A DNA stretch of 64,000 nt from JABMMZ01 sp964438995 (GTDB taxonomy: Bacteria > Bacteroidota > Bacteroidia > NS11-12g > UBA955), in NCBI GenBank assembly GCA_964438995.1, contig CAYTMQ010000009.1, positions 76,804-140,803 of the forward strand, in the 5' to 3' direction. Shown here one piece after another: positions 25,462-34,825 of the stretch. Made by a program: the position numbers and the translations under genes. How positions within the stretch are numbered: position 1 is the first letter of the stretch; each line of letters opens with the position of its first letter. The notes below the pieces were generated by a model. The model searched no databases and had not been told where the DNA came from. It worked only from the letters and a program-made list of their open reading frames with translations.

Positions 25462-25890
25462 ATGGAACGCAGAAAATTCATCAGAACATCTTGTACCGTA
25501 TGCATGGGCTTAATGGCTGGAGTGTCGGCTGTGACACTATTGGATGCTTGTGCAACTGGAAAAGTTGTGAAGGCCGAAGCCACCAACAACCAAATCAATG
25601 TCAATGTTTCTGATTTTAAACCCGAATCTTCTTTTGTTTTGGTTAGAGCTTCAACGTTGAGTTACGACATTCTTCTGCACAAAGATTCTGACACTAAGTA
25701 TACAGCATTGTTGATGCAATGTACCCACTACGACAATCCTGTTTACGCCAATAACAAAGAAATTTTTTGTCCATCTCATGGTAGCAAATTCGATTTCACA
25801 GGTAAGGTTTTAAAAGAACCTGCAACACTAAATTTAAAAACATACAACACTACATTAAACAACAATATCATTACAATCTCACTCTCATGA
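25462..25890 (+). CDS. Rieske [2Fe-2S] lipoprotein
   Basis: The 142-aa protein begins MERRKFIRTSC, with paired arginines, and has a lipobox-like LLDAC (Cys30), so it is probably exported and anchored. The Rieske cluster ligands are Cys87 and His89 in CTH and Cys103 and His106 in CPSHGS; the spacing is normal. It would be a one-electron carrier in the envelope. Second gene of the operon and overlapping the imelysin start by four bases, it is a natural electron partner for the di-heme protein two genes downstream (inference). Confidence 0.85.
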   Translation: MERRKFIRTSCTVCMGLMAGVSAVTLLDACATGKVVKAEATNNQINVNVSDFKPESSFVLVRASTLSYDILLHKDSDTKYTALLMQCTHYDNPVYANNKEIFCPSHGSKFDFTGKVLKEPATLNLKTYNTTLNNNIITISLS

Positions 25891-26924
25891 AACAACTAAT
25901 TGTATTATCAATTCTATCTGTTTTTGTTTTCAATGCTTGTAAAACAAAAGAAGATCCAACTCCTACAAAAGTCAGTCAAGAACAAGTACTTTCAAGTCTT
26001 AGTACAAATTTGTATTTGGCATCTTATAACTCTTTAAAATACCGTTCTGAACAATTGTATACCGACATTCAAAATTTCATCAGCAATCCATCTGATGCGA
26101 ATTTGACTTTATGTAAGAACGATTGGAAATACACCCGCGAAGTTTGGGAAAATTCTGAAGCGTGGTTATTCGGTCCGGTTGCTACAGACAACATCGACCC
26201 AAGAATTGACACTTGGCCTGTTGATTTCGTAAGATTGGATTCTGTTCTAAACAGTGGTAGCACTTTCAACAGCGCTTACATCAATGGTCTAGAAGAATCA
26301 TTAAAAGGGTTTCACCCAATCGAATATTTGTTGTTTGGCAAAAATGGCAAGAAAACAGCTGCTGAATTTGATAGCAAACAAACCGCATATCTATTGGCTC
26401 TAGCCGAAAATCTAAAACAATTAACATCAGATTTACACACATCTTGGGTTACCCAAGGTGGTAATTTCGTCAACGAATTGGTTACAGCTGGTAACAATTC
26501 AATTTACCCAACCAAGCTCAGCGCATTTCAAGAAATCACCAATTCTATGATTGGCATTTGCGAAGAAGTAGCTGATGGTAAAATGGGCGAGGTGCTTATC
26601 AATTTAGATTCTATGGCAGAGGAATCTCCGTTTGCTCAAAACTCACTAACCGATTTCACCAACAACATCAAAGGTGTTCAACAGGTGTATCTTGCACAAA
26701 ATGGATTGTCAGCTTTTGTGTCTTCATATAACTTAAGTTTAGATGCTAGAATCAAACAAAAGACTACAGCTGCCATTGCTGCTTTAAATCAAATTTCTGT
26801 TCCTTTTGGCAGAGCCATATTCGAACAACCAATTCAAGTGCAAAACGCCATCGATGCTATCAACAGTTTAAAAGATGAGTTAGAAACTGGCTTATTGCCT
26901 TTGATACAAACACAGGTTAAATGA
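25887..26924 (+). CDS. Imelysin-family iron-regulated lipoprotein
   Basis: The 345-aa protein has a lipoprotein signal (FVFNAC) and a mostly helical imelysin domain. It includes the DPRIDTWPVD stretch and the GFHPIEYLLFG motif, the family's GxHxxE-type signature. Imelysin (ICMP/EfeO-like) proteins take part in envelope iron handling and are usually induced by low iron. It is coupled by four-base overlaps to both neighbours, which places it in one complex or pathway with the Rieske and di-heme proteins. Confidence 0.87.
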   Translation: MKQLIVLSILSVFVFNACKTKEDPTPTKVSQEQVLSSLSTNLYLASYNSLKYRSEQLYTDIQNFISNPSDANLTLCKNDWKYTREVWENSEAWLFGPVATDNIDPRIDTWPVDFVRLDSVLNSGSTFNSAYINGLEESLKGFHPIEYLLFGKNGKKTAAEFDSKQTAYLLALAENLKQLTSDLHTSWVTQGGNFVNELVTAGNNSIYPTKLSAFQEITNSMIGICEEVADGKMGEVLINLDSMAEESPFAQNSLTDFTNNIKGVQQVYLAQNGLSAFVSSYNLSLDARIKQKTTAAIAALNQISVPFGRAIFEQPIQVQNAIDAINSLKDELETGLLPLIQTQVK

Positions 26925-28303
26925 ACATTCAATTAAAAGTATATTTAATTGTTGCGGGCCTAGGCATCATCACGTTTGTAGGTTGCCGCAAATACGACGA
27001 CACTTATGTTGACGAGTCTTCAGAATGGTTTTCTGGAGGCTCTCAAACATTTTTCGATAATACCGCTAGTGGTTTTGATCATCCCTTTAATGGTTTGACA
27101 GAAACTCAAATGCATGTTCACGAAGTGGGTGATAAAGCATTTGATGCTGGGTTTGTTACTGCTCCAGCTCCGCTTAACTCGGGCTTAGGACCAATATACA
27201 ACAATGTCTCATGTGTCAATTGTCATGTGAGCGATGGTAGAGGTAAACCACCAGTAGCTGGTGAAGCATTGAGCAGTATGTTGATTCGATTGAGTGTGGA
27301 TGGAACAAATCCGCATGGTGGACCAAATCCAATTCCAGGCTTCGGTGGTCAGTTACAACAAAGGGCCATAGCTGGCAAAAAAGGAGAGGCTGATGTCAAT
27401 GTAACGTATACCTACATCAATGGTACTTATGGCGATGGTACACCTTATCAATTGCGTAAGCCTGTCATAGAAATCACCAATGCCTATAAGAACTTACCAC
27501 CTTCATACATGTTCTCACCAAGAGTGGCACCTCCAGTATTTGGATTGGGATTGTTAGAAGCCATTTCAGAAGGAGATATTCTTAGAAATGCTGATGAAAA
27601 TGATGTCAACGGTGATGGCATCAGCGGAAAAGCGAATAGAGTTTGGGAAGTGATAAGCAACAGTTTTAAAATCGGCAGATTTGGCTGGAAAGCTGGTCAG
27701 CCTTCATTAATTCAACAATCAGCAGGTGCATACAACGAAGACATGGGTGTCACCAGTTTTATATTTCCTTATGAAAGTTCATTGGGTCAAGAGCAATACG
27801 ATAATTTGAACGATGATGTTGAATTGTCTGATTCGATATTACACGCTGTAGCATTTTACATGCAAACCTTGGGTGTACCAGCGAGGCGCAATGCCAAAGA
27901 CCCATTGGTATTAGAAGGCAAAAGAATATTCAATGCCATACAATGTGGATCTTGTCATATTGCCAAACACAAAACTTCAACTGATATGCTGTTTTCAAGT
28001 AGAAGCAATCAAACCATTTACCCATACACAGATTTGTTGTTACACGATATGGGAGATGGACTTGCCGATTACAGACCAGAATTTTTAGCCAATGGTTTCG
28101 AATGGCGCACACCTGCCTTATGGGGCATTGGTTTAACCAGAAAAATCAATGGTCATGAATATTTCTTACACGACGGTAGAGCCAGAAATTTTAGCGAAGC
28201 CATTTTGTGGCATGGTGGTGAAGCTGAAGCCAGCAAAGAAAAGTATAGAACCTTAAGTGCCGCCGATAGAGCAGCATTGATTAAATTTCTAGAATCACTT
28301 TGA
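26921..28303 (+). CDS. Di-heme oxidoreductase (DUF1111) lipoprotein
   Basis: The 460-aa protein starts with a lipoprotein-type signal (FVGCRK, Cys22). It carries two c-type haem sites, Cys98-Val-Asn-Cys-His102 and Cys342-Gly-Ser-Cys-His346, as in MauG-like DUF1111 di-heme oxidoreductases. FGLGLLEAI and the C-terminal HDGRARNFSEAILWHGGEAE segment are family features. Imelysin and DUF1111 genes are often paired, and an iron-redox role has been proposed. The gene is last in the operon and overlaps the convergent DsbA-like gene by nine bases. Confidence 0.87.
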   Translation: MNIQLKVYLIVAGLGIITFVGCRKYDDTYVDESSEWFSGGSQTFFDNTASGFDHPFNGLTETQMHVHEVGDKAFDAGFVTAPAPLNSGLGPIYNNVSCVNCHVSDGRGKPPVAGEALSSMLIRLSVDGTNPHGGPNPIPGFGGQLQQRAIAGKKGEADVNVTYTYINGTYGDGTPYQLRKPVIEITNAYKNLPPSYMFSPRVAPPVFGLGLLEAISEGDILRNADENDVNGDGISGKANRVWEVISNSFKIGRFGWKAGQPSLIQQSAGAYNEDMGVTSFIFPYESSLGQEQYDNLNDDVELSDSILHAVAFYMQTLGVPARRNAKDPLVLEGKRIFNAIQCGSCHIAKHKTSTDMLFSSRSNQTIYPYTDLLLHDMGDGLADYRPEFLANGFEWRTPALWGIGLTRKINGHEYFLHDGRARNFSEAILWHGGEAEASKEKYRTLSAADRAALIKFLESL

Positions 28304-28942
28304 TGTCTGAGCTTCTTGGTAGGTTTGATCCAGCGTTCTGGTAAACACTTCCAAAGGCTGAGCACCTGAGATACCATAGCGGTTGTCGAACACAAAAAAC
28401 GGAACACCTCTAACACCAATTTGAGATGCTTCATAAATGTCTTTTTGAATGTTTTCAGTAAAAGCCTTTTGGTTCAATACCTCTAGCGCTTCAGTCGCGT
28501 CAAGACCAATAGATGCAGCTATATCAGTAAGAGTCTTAAAATCTGCTAAGTTTTTACCTTCCATAAAGTACGCTTTAAACAGAGCTTCTTCCATGTCTTC
28601 ACCTTTGTTTTGCAATTTGGCAAACTGAATTAAACGGTGTGCATCGGTGGTGTTTGCCATCACAACATCATCCATTTTATAATTCAAACCAACTTCTTCT
28701 GCCATAGCAACTACTTGTTGATTGGCTTGAATAGTATAGTCCATGGTCCATCCTTTTGCTTTAGATAAATACTCATAAAGTGATTGACCAGTATTGGATT
28801 CTTGATTGGGATTTAACAGGTAAGATTTCCATTCTATTTGAACCTCATCTTTGTGTTCAAAATTAGCAAGAGCCTCTTCTAATCGTCTTTTGCCGATGTA
28901 GCAAAACGGACAAGCCACATCACTCCAGATTTCAATTTTCAT
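28295..28942 (-). CDS. DsbA-family oxidoreductase (FrnE-like)
   Basis: The 215-aa protein has a thioredoxin fold with CPFC close to the N-terminus (MKIEIWSDVACPFCYIGKRR), an inserted helical domain, and RGVPFFVFDNRYGISGAQPLEVF containing the cis-Pro. This is the FrnE/2-hydroxychromene-isomerase-like subgroup of DsbA proteins. There is no signal peptide, so it works in the cytoplasm. The ATG at 28940-28942 is used; the longer GTG start falls in a -7 element. The reaction partner is unknown. Confidence 0.83.
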   Translation of the reverse strand: MKIEIWSDVACPFCYIGKRRLEEALANFEHKDEVQIEWKSYLLNPNQESNTGQSLYEYLSKAKGWTMDYTIQANQQVVAMAEEVGLNYKMDDVVMANTTDAHRLIQFAKLQNKGEDMEEALFKAYFMEGKNLADFKTLTDIAASIGLDATEALEVLNQKAFTENIQKDIYEASQIGVRGVPFFVFDNRYGISGAQPLEVFTRTLDQTYQEAQTSK

Positions 28943-28946
28943 GTTG

Positions 28947-28954
28947 CAAAAATA
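28947..28954 (-). promoter_or_regulatory. -7 element of the DsbA-like gene
   Basis: TATTTTTG on the minus strand, 4 bases before the ATG. Confidence 0.5.
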
Positions 28955-29104
28955 CACTTTAAAAAGCGGCTTTGTTTATAGATATCCTTGATGAAAGTAT
29001 GTGTCTTTTTAGATAGGAAATCCTTGTGAGCGATGTCTAAAAACCGACCAATAATAGTGTGTTTTTATTCGTTGCAATTGCTTGATGTTTCGTCAAATTT
29101 GAAC

Positions 29105-29112
29105 TACCTTTG
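29105..29112 (+). promoter_or_regulatory. -7 element of the ABC-F gene
   Basis: TACCTTTG followed by C, 8 bases before the ATG at 29121, with a TTG at the -33 distance (29082-29084). Confidence 0.5.
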
Positions 29113-29120
29113 CATGTTTC

Positions 29121-31016
29121 ATGTTAACCTTAAATGATTTGTCATTCGACTTTGGTGGTCGATATTTATATAGGGATGTCAATTGGCAGATAAATCCCGG
29201 AGAGCGTATTGGATTGGTTGGTCAGAATGGTACCGGTAAATCAACCTTGTTGCGTATCATGACTGGCGAATACCAGCCATCAGAGGGCATTCTATCAAAA
29301 GCAAAAGATTGTACCATTGGATTTTTAAATCAAGATTTGTTGAGTTACGAAAGTAACGACAGCATCTACCATGTGGCATTGCAAGCTTTCGACAAAGCCC
29401 TTAAACTACAAACCGAAATAGACGACATCATTGCTAAAATGGAAACCGATCACTCTGAAGAAATTTTGTATCTTCTTGGTGAAAAACAAGAACAGTTTGA
29501 AGCATTAGATGGATATAACATACAATTCAAAACAGAAGAAATTTTAGAAGGATTGGGTTTCAGCACCGCAGACTTAAAACGCCCTTTGTGCGAATTTAGT
29601 GGAGGTTGGAGAATGAGGGTGATGTTGGCGAAGTTGTTGTTGCAAAATCCAAAATTGTTGTTGCTGGATGAGCCTACCAACCACTTGGATTTACCTTCTA
29701 TTGAATGGATTGAAAATTATTTGCAATCTTATCCAGGTGCGGTAATAGTTGTTTCGCACGATAGATTGTTCTTAGATAAAATGGTGACTAAAATTGTTGA
29801 AGTTGCCAATAAAAAAGTCTATCAATGGGCAGGTAATTACTCTAAGTTTTTAGATTCTAAAGTTGAAAGAGATGAACTTCAACAGAGGGCATACGACAAT
29901 CAACAACAGTTTATCAAACAACAAGAGCGTTTAATTGATAGGTTTAAAGCAAAAGCATCTAAAGCCACAATGGCGCAGAGTAGAATGAAGATGCTCGATA
30001 AAATCGATAGAATCGAAGAAGTGCAGAACGATGAAGTGGTGATGAATCTTAAATTCAAAGTTCGTCAACAGCCCGGTAAAGTTCTTGTTACACTTAAAGA
30101 CGTAGGGAAAAAATACGGTGAACAAGTGATTCTTGAGCATGCAAATGTTCAAATTGAACGTGGAGATAAAATAGCTCTGATTGGCGCCAACGGTAAAGGT
30201 AAATCAACCTTGCTGAGAATCATTGATAAAAGCGAACCAATAACTGGTGAAGTGGAATATGGTTACAACGTTGAAAAAACTTTCTATGCGCAGCACCAGC
30301 TAGAATCATTGAATGTCAACAATGAAATATTAGAAGAGTTGGCCCAAATGGGTTCATCAAAATTGGAAAATGAATTGAGAACTATACTTGGTTCTTTCTT
30401 GTTTTCTGGTGACGATGTGTATAAGAAAATCAAAGTATTAAGTGGGGGTGAGAAAGCTAGAGTAGCTTTGGCGAAAGCCTTGGTAAACGAAGCAAATTTC
30501 TTGTTATTAGACGAGCCTACCAACCACTTAGACATTCAAAGTATGAACATTTTGATTCAGGCTTTGCAACAGTTTGAAGGCACTTTCATCACTGTATCGC
30601 ACGACCGTTTCTTTATCTCTCAAATAGCCAACAAAATTTGGTGGATAGAAGATGAAGAATTAAAAGAGTATCAAGGCTCGTATGATGAGTGGAAGTATTA
30701 CATGGCTCAGAGACAAAAGACTTTAACCACAACGGCACCAAAAACAGTTAAACCAGTTGTTAAAGTTGAAGAGCCTGCTAGCATCAACACCAGCAACGAT
30801 AAGTTGAAGAAACAATTGCAAAAACAATGTGATGAGTTAGAGCAACAATTGGAGCAATTGAAAAAAGAGAAAGCGGAGGTGGAAAACTTAATCGGCGATG
30901 ACGCTAACAGCGAGAGAATTGGCACACTTTCTGAACAATACCAGAAATTAGAAGAGTCAATTATTGGTAAAAATAAAGAGTTTGAAGCAATATTTGAACA
31001 ATTGTTAAGTTTATAA
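29121..31016 (+). CDS. ABC-F family ATPase
   Basis: The 631-aa protein has two ABC domains without membrane segments. The first has Walker A GLVGQNGTGKSTLLR, signature FSGGWRMRVMLAKLL and Walker B LLLLDEPTNHLD; the second has LIGANGKGKSTLLR, LSGGEKARVALAKAL and LLLDEPTNHLD. A charged linker between them (KQQERLIDRFKAKASKATMAQSR) and a C-terminal coiled coil (about 560-631) match the Uup/YbiT-like ABC-F group, which acts on ribosomes or DNA rather than in transport. It is followed after 10 bases by the T9SS plug gene. Confidence 0.88.
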   Translation: MLTLNDLSFDFGGRYLYRDVNWQINPGERIGLVGQNGTGKSTLLRIMTGEYQPSEGILSKAKDCTIGFLNQDLLSYESNDSIYHVALQAFDKALKLQTEIDDIIAKMETDHSEEILYLLGEKQEQFEALDGYNIQFKTEEILEGLGFSTADLKRPLCEFSGGWRMRVMLAKLLLQNPKLLLLDEPTNHLDLPSIEWIENYLQSYPGAVIVVSHDRLFLDKMVTKIVEVANKKVYQWAGNYSKFLDSKVERDELQQRAYDNQQQFIKQQERLIDRFKAKASKATMAQSRMKMLDKIDRIEEVQNDEVVMNLKFKVRQQPGKVLVTLKDVGKKYGEQVILEHANVQIERGDKIALIGANGKGKSTLLRIIDKSEPITGEVEYGYNVEKTFYAQHQLESLNVNNEILEELAQMGSSKLENELRTILGSFLFSGDDVYKKIKVLSGGEKARVALAKALVNEANFLLLDEPTNHLDIQSMNILIQALQQFEGTFITVSHDRFFISQIANKIWWIEDEELKEYQGSYDEWKYYMAQRQKTLTTTAPKTVKPVVKVEEPASINTSNDKLKKQLQKQCDELEQQLEQLKKEKAEVENLIGDDANSERIGTLSEQYQKLEESIIGKNKEFEAIFEQLLSL

Positions 31017-31026
31017 TCACGAAAAA

Positions 31027-32319
31027 ATGGGTCAGATTTACGGAAAATTACAACAACTACTTTCATTCAGTGCGGTTGCTATTTCATGCTTTGCAACAAC
31101 TATGGTTCAAGCCGCTTATGTGCCATTGCAATACACCAATACCTCTTATGAGAGTAGCATCAAAACCGTTATATTAACCCAAGCTGGCAGTTATGAAAGA
31201 TTTCCTGCCATAGATTTAAACAGCAACCAACAGCTAAATTTGTCTTTTGATGAGTTGATGCCTGAAAACGACAATTACCAATTTACTTTCGTTCATTGCT
31301 CGTCTAATTGGCAACCATCCAACTTAAAACCCAATGAATACCTTACGGGTAATATGTTTGAAAACATCAACGAATACTCTTTCTCTACCACAACATTTCA
31401 AGTGTATACCCATTACAACATCAACTTTCCATCTACTGAGATGAAGCCAAAGTTGTCGGGTAATTACATCATCAAAATATTCAGAAACTTCGACGAGAAT
31501 GACATCATTCTTACAAGATTATTTATGGTTGTAGACGACAAATTCATCATCACACCTACTGCCAAAATTGCAACCAATCCTGATCAAAGGTTTACCTCTC
31601 AAGAAATAGATTTTAGTGTTAACATGGGCGATAATACAGTGCCCAATCCATTGATAGATGTTAAAACCACCATCATGCAGAATTTGAGATGGGACAATGC
31701 CATCTTCGATTTAAAACCGAGATTTGTCAATGGTAAAATTTTAGATTACAATTACGAAACTGGCAATGTGTTCTTAGGAGGCAACGAATTCAGATATTTC
31801 GATATCAGAAATTTGAGGTTCTTAAGTTTCAACGTACAAGCCAAATATTTTGAAGGCAAATTGAAGCATGCTGTGTTGTACAGAGATGCTACTAGAGTCA
31901 GTCAGACCTACTTGCAGACCATTGACTTTAACGGTAAAATGGTGGTGGACAATAGAGATGGCGCTTTAAAAGGAGAGATAGAAGGTGATTATGCCGCTGT
32001 GCATTTCACTTTTGTAAGTGATAAATTAGACAAGGATGTTTACGTGTTTGGTGAGCTAAGCGATTGGCAGATGCTGGACGAATTCAAAATGGAATGGAAT
32101 GAAAAAAGTCAGATGTACGAAAAGACCATCATGTTGAAACAGGCTTATTACAACTATTTCTTTGTAACACCAGATGGTAAACAAGCCGATTTGAAGAGCA
32201 CCGAAGGCAATCACAGCAACACCGAAAATGATTATCACATCATGGTTTATAACAAAAACCCATTCATGCAGTACGATGAATTGTTGGGTGTTATAAACTG
32301 CAATTCAGCAAAGAAATAA
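31027..32319 (+). CDS. Type IX secretion system Plug protein (DUF5103)
   Basis: The 430-aa protein has a signal sequence and the DUF5103 pattern: an N-terminal beta-domain with FTFVHCSSNWQPSNLKPNEYL, NYIIKIFRNFDENDIILTRLFMVVDD, and a C-terminal lobe with FGELSDWQM. This family is the Plug that closes the SprA translocon of the T9SS on the periplasmic side. It is followed four bases later by the PorX gene, which joins a structural and a regulatory T9SS part in one transcript. Confidence 0.83.
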   Translation: MGQIYGKLQQLLSFSAVAISCFATTMVQAAYVPLQYTNTSYESSIKTVILTQAGSYERFPAIDLNSNQQLNLSFDELMPENDNYQFTFVHCSSNWQPSNLKPNEYLTGNMFENINEYSFSTTTFQVYTHYNINFPSTEMKPKLSGNYIIKIFRNFDENDIILTRLFMVVDDKFIITPTAKIATNPDQRFTSQEIDFSVNMGDNTVPNPLIDVKTTIMQNLRWDNAIFDLKPRFVNGKILDYNYETGNVFLGGNEFRYFDIRNLRFLSFNVQAKYFEGKLKHAVLYRDATRVSQTYLQTIDFNGKMVVDNRDGALKGEIEGDYAAVHFTFVSDKLDKDVYVFGELSDWQMLDEFKMEWNEKSQMYEKTIMLKQAYYNYFFVTPDGKQADLKSTEGNHSNTENDYHIMVYNKNPFMQYDELLGVINCNSAKK

Positions 32320-32322
32320 ACA

Positions 32323-33885
32323 ATGAACACCGATAAAATAAAGATTCTTTGGGCAGACGATGAAATCGATATGCTCAAGCCTCATATACTTTTTTTAGAA
32401 CAAAAAGGGTACGAATTAATTACTGTTAACAACGGTAATTCTGCTATCGCTAAAACCATTAGCGAAAAACCTGATTTGGTGTTTTTAGACGAGAACATGC
32501 CAGGCATTAGTGGTTTGGAAACGCTTAAACAAATCAAAGCCATTGAGCCGGATGTTAAAGTGGTGATGATTACCAAGAGTGAAGAGGAATACATCATGGA
32601 CGATGCCATTGGTTCTCAAATCTCTGATTATTTGATTAAGCCTGTGAATCCGAATCAGATTCTTCACTCCATCAAAAAAATTCTGGATAAGAGTCGCCTA
32701 ATCACTGAAAAAACCACACAAAACTATCAAATAGATTTCAGAAACATCAGCAATATGTTGATGGACAATTTGAGTTTGGATGAGTGGAAAGATGTGTACA
32801 ACAAACTCATCTACTGGGAGCTTGAATTGGGCAAAAGCAGTGACAAAAGTATGAATGAAGTGTACGAGAACCAAAAGCGTGAAGCCAATCACGGGTTCAG
32901 TAAATTCATCACCAAAAACTATTTGAACTATCTTCAACCAACTGGCGATAATGGTCCGGTAATGAGTCACAACCTCTTTAGAAGAAAGGTTAAAAATCTT
33001 ATCACCGAGCAAGAACCTACATTCTTTGTATTAATTGATAATTTAAGGTTGGACCAATGGAGAACCATTGCACCAATCTTAAAAGAGAAGTTTAAAATTG
33101 AAGAAGAGGACCAATATTTAACCATATTGCCGACTACCACACAATACTGTAGAAATGCCATTTTCAGCGGTTTATTACCTAGCGAAATTGAAAAGCGTTT
33201 TCCAGATAAATGGAGCAACGATGAAGATGAAGGAGGTAAGAACAACTTCGAAGAAGATTTCTTCAAAGACCTGTTGAACAGATTGCGCATCACTGGCAAA
33301 CATTCGTATAATAAGGTCACCAATCTAGATGGTGGCAAAGCATTGGTGGATAAGATTCCTAACCTATTTCAGAATGCCATCAATGTGATTGTATACAATT
33401 TCGTCGATGCATTTTCGCATGCTAGAACAGATGTCAGCATCATCAGAGAATTAGCCGAAGACGAAGCTGCTTACAGGTCGGTGACCGAAAGTTGGTTCAA
33501 ACATTCACCACTTTGGGAAGCATTGCAATTGATAGCTGAGAAAAAATGTAAGGTAGTCATCACCACCGACCACGGTAGTGTTAGGGTTAATAAACCAGTT
33601 AAGATAGTAGGTGATAAAAACACCAATACTAACTTACGTTACAAGCAAGGCAAGAACTTAAGTTACGATCCAAAAGAGGTTTTCGAAATCAAGAAACCAG
33701 AATTGGCCTTCTTACCAAAAGTGAATGTCAGTCAGAGTTACGTAGTATGTAAAGAAGACGATTTCTTTGCTTATCCAAACAACTACAATTATTACGTCAA
33801 CTATTACACCAACACCTTCCAGCACGGCGGTATCTCATTAGAAGAAATGATGGTACCGTATATTGTGATGGAATCGAGGGGGTAG
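32323..33885 (+). CDS. porX: T9SS regulator PorX: receiver plus PglZ domain
   Basis: The 520-aa protein has an N-terminal CheY-like receiver (LWADDEIDMLKPH, phospho-acceptor Asp56 in LVFLDENMPG, Lys in DYLIKPVN). A helical linker joins it to a large PglZ/alkaline-phosphatase-like domain with FFVLIDNLRLDQW (metal and nucleophile region), VYNFVDAFSHAR and VVITTDHGSVRVNKP. This is PorX, the response regulator of the PorX/PorY system that controls T9SS genes; the PglZ domain is a phosphodiesterase in characterised members. It follows the Plug gene directly. Confidence 0.88.
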   Translation: MNTDKIKILWADDEIDMLKPHILFLEQKGYELITVNNGNSAIAKTISEKPDLVFLDENMPGISGLETLKQIKAIEPDVKVVMITKSEEEYIMDDAIGSQISDYLIKPVNPNQILHSIKKILDKSRLITEKTTQNYQIDFRNISNMLMDNLSLDEWKDVYNKLIYWELELGKSSDKSMNEVYENQKREANHGFSKFITKNYLNYLQPTGDNGPVMSHNLFRRKVKNLITEQEPTFFVLIDNLRLDQWRTIAPILKEKFKIEEEDQYLTILPTTTQYCRNAIFSGLLPSEIEKRFPDKWSNDEDEGGKNNFEEDFFKDLLNRLRITGKHSYNKVTNLDGGKALVDKIPNLFQNAINVIVYNFVDAFSHARTDVSIIRELAEDEAAYRSVTESWFKHSPLWEALQLIAEKKCKVVITTDHGSVRVNKPVKIVGDKNTNTNLRYKQGKNLSYDPKEVFEIKKPELAFLPKVNVSQSYVVCKEDDFFAYPNNYNYYVNYYTNTFQHGGISLEEMMVPYIVMESRG

Positions 33886-33896
33886 GGGAAGGATTT

Positions 33897-33934
33897 AGGC
33901 ATTAGGATTTAGGATTTAGTGGGCTGACGCAAAC
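33897..33934 (+). repeat. Dispersed intergenic repeat, copy 3
   Basis: Same element as at 23206: GCATTAGGATTTAGGATTTA then GTGGGCTGACGC. It begins 11 bases after the porX stop. Confidence 0.75.
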
Positions 33935-33984
33935 ATTTTATCTACGTTCAAACAGGCTGAGGACATTGTCCGAAGAGGAAGGGG

Positions 33985-34025
33985 TTAGGCATTAGGATTT
34001 AGGATTTAGTGGGCTGACGCGAGAC
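33985..34025 (+). repeat. Dispersed intergenic repeat, copy 4
   Basis: Same element as at 33897, 88 bases further on, with the full GACGCGAGAC end. Confidence 0.75.
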
Positions 34026-34070
34026 ATTAATGTAACCTCGTATCCGCGATACAGGATATTTTTCTTGTAG

Positions 34071-34090
34071 GTCGAGGGCATGCCCTCGAC
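34071..34090. repeat. Perfect 20-bp palindrome
   Basis: GTCGAGGGCATGCCCTCGAC reads the same on both strands. A related segment, GGGCATGCCCTCGAC, ends the direct repeat at 23332-23496. Confidence 0.7.
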
Positions 34091-34190
34091 AATCATACGC
34101 ACTACACAATTCATATATTCAATCATTCATAAAAGAATTTCCACGTAAATTCGCCATTTATGGCGTTTTGGGGATTTTTGGTTTCGGGAT

Positions 34191-34212
34191 CCCCGCATCG
34201 TAGATTGCGGGG
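34191..34212. repeat. GC-rich hairpin
   Basis: CCCCGCA and TGCGGGG pair around an 8-base loop, with T-rich sequence on the plus strand side weak; it may be a repeat end rather than a terminator. Confidence 0.5.
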
Positions 34213-34229
34213 TTTCCGAATGGAAAAAT

Positions 34230-34296
34230 AATGCTTCTGAATTACCTTCTAGAAATATCAGATTGTGCGACTTTGTCGCATACTTTTCCAAATAAC
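34230..34296 (+). repeat. Direct repeat of about 67 bp, copy 1
   Basis: Matches 34360-34427 with few differences. It contains the hairpin TGCGACTTTGTCGCA and ends in TTTTCC-AATAAC. The two copies are separated by a CCGAACCGA-type simple repeat. Interval 33886-34470 holds only repeats. Confidence 0.8.
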
Positions 34297-34359
34297 TCTT
34301 TATTAATCCCTAGGCGCTGCCAGCGGGCTACCGAACCGACCCGAACCGAACCGAAAATT

Positions 34360-34427
34360 AATGATTCCGAATTACCTTCTGAGAATATCATGAATGTGCG
34401 ACTCTGTCGCATACTTTTCCCAATAAC
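34360..34427 (+). repeat. Direct repeat of about 67 bp, copy 2
   Basis: Second copy of the element at 34230, followed by a short AAATAAC tandem tract (about 34421-34458). Confidence 0.8.
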
Positions 34428-34470
34428 AAATAACGAATAACAAATAACAAATAACCAATAATCAACCTTC

Positions 34471-34791
34471 CTATTTCCCCCGTTTCTTCATCACATCCAA
34501 AACACCGTCTAATTGGTTGAATTTGGTTTCCCAGATGGTTCGGAATTGGTGGATCCATTGGTCGATTTCTTTCATCTTTTCGATTTCGAGGATGTAATAG
34601 ATTTCGCGGCCGCGCTGCGTTGGTCGAACCAGTTCGCATTCGGTTAGGATTTTTAGATGCTTAGAGACAGCTTGACGGGTCGAATTGAAATTCTCTGCCA
34701 AGGCATTTGGCGTCATCGCCTGAACTGCTATAAGGGCGATAATGGCGCGACGAGTAGGGTCGGCTATGGCCTGAAATACATCTCTTCTCAT
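34471..34791 (-). CDS. ArsR-family transcriptional repressor
   Basis: The 106-aa protein is a winged helix: MRRDVFQAIADPTRRAIIALI, then MTPNALAENFNSTRQAVSKHLKILTECELVRPTQRGREIYYIL. No metal-site cysteine (CVCD-type) is present in the recognition helix, so it belongs to the metal-independent ArsR subgroup often linked to SRPBCC or other stress genes. The ATG at 34789-34791 is used rather than an upstream extension that would cross the -7 element TATATTTG at 34826-34833. No obvious target gene is adjacent; it is convergent with the repeat island. Confidence 0.8.
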   Translation of the reverse strand: MRRDVFQAIADPTRRAIIALIAVQAMTPNALAENFNSTRQAVSKHLKILTECELVRPTQRGREIYYILEIEKMKEIDQWIHQFRTIWETKFNQLDGVLDVMKKRGK

Positions 34792-34825
34792 AAAGATTAA
34801 AGGTTTTGTTGAAACCGAATGGTTG

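Noticed and set aside
34231..34440. Open frame within the repeat island after porX
   Set aside because: It is made of two copies of a 67-bp direct repeat and a CCGAACCGA simple repeat; no gene-like composition.
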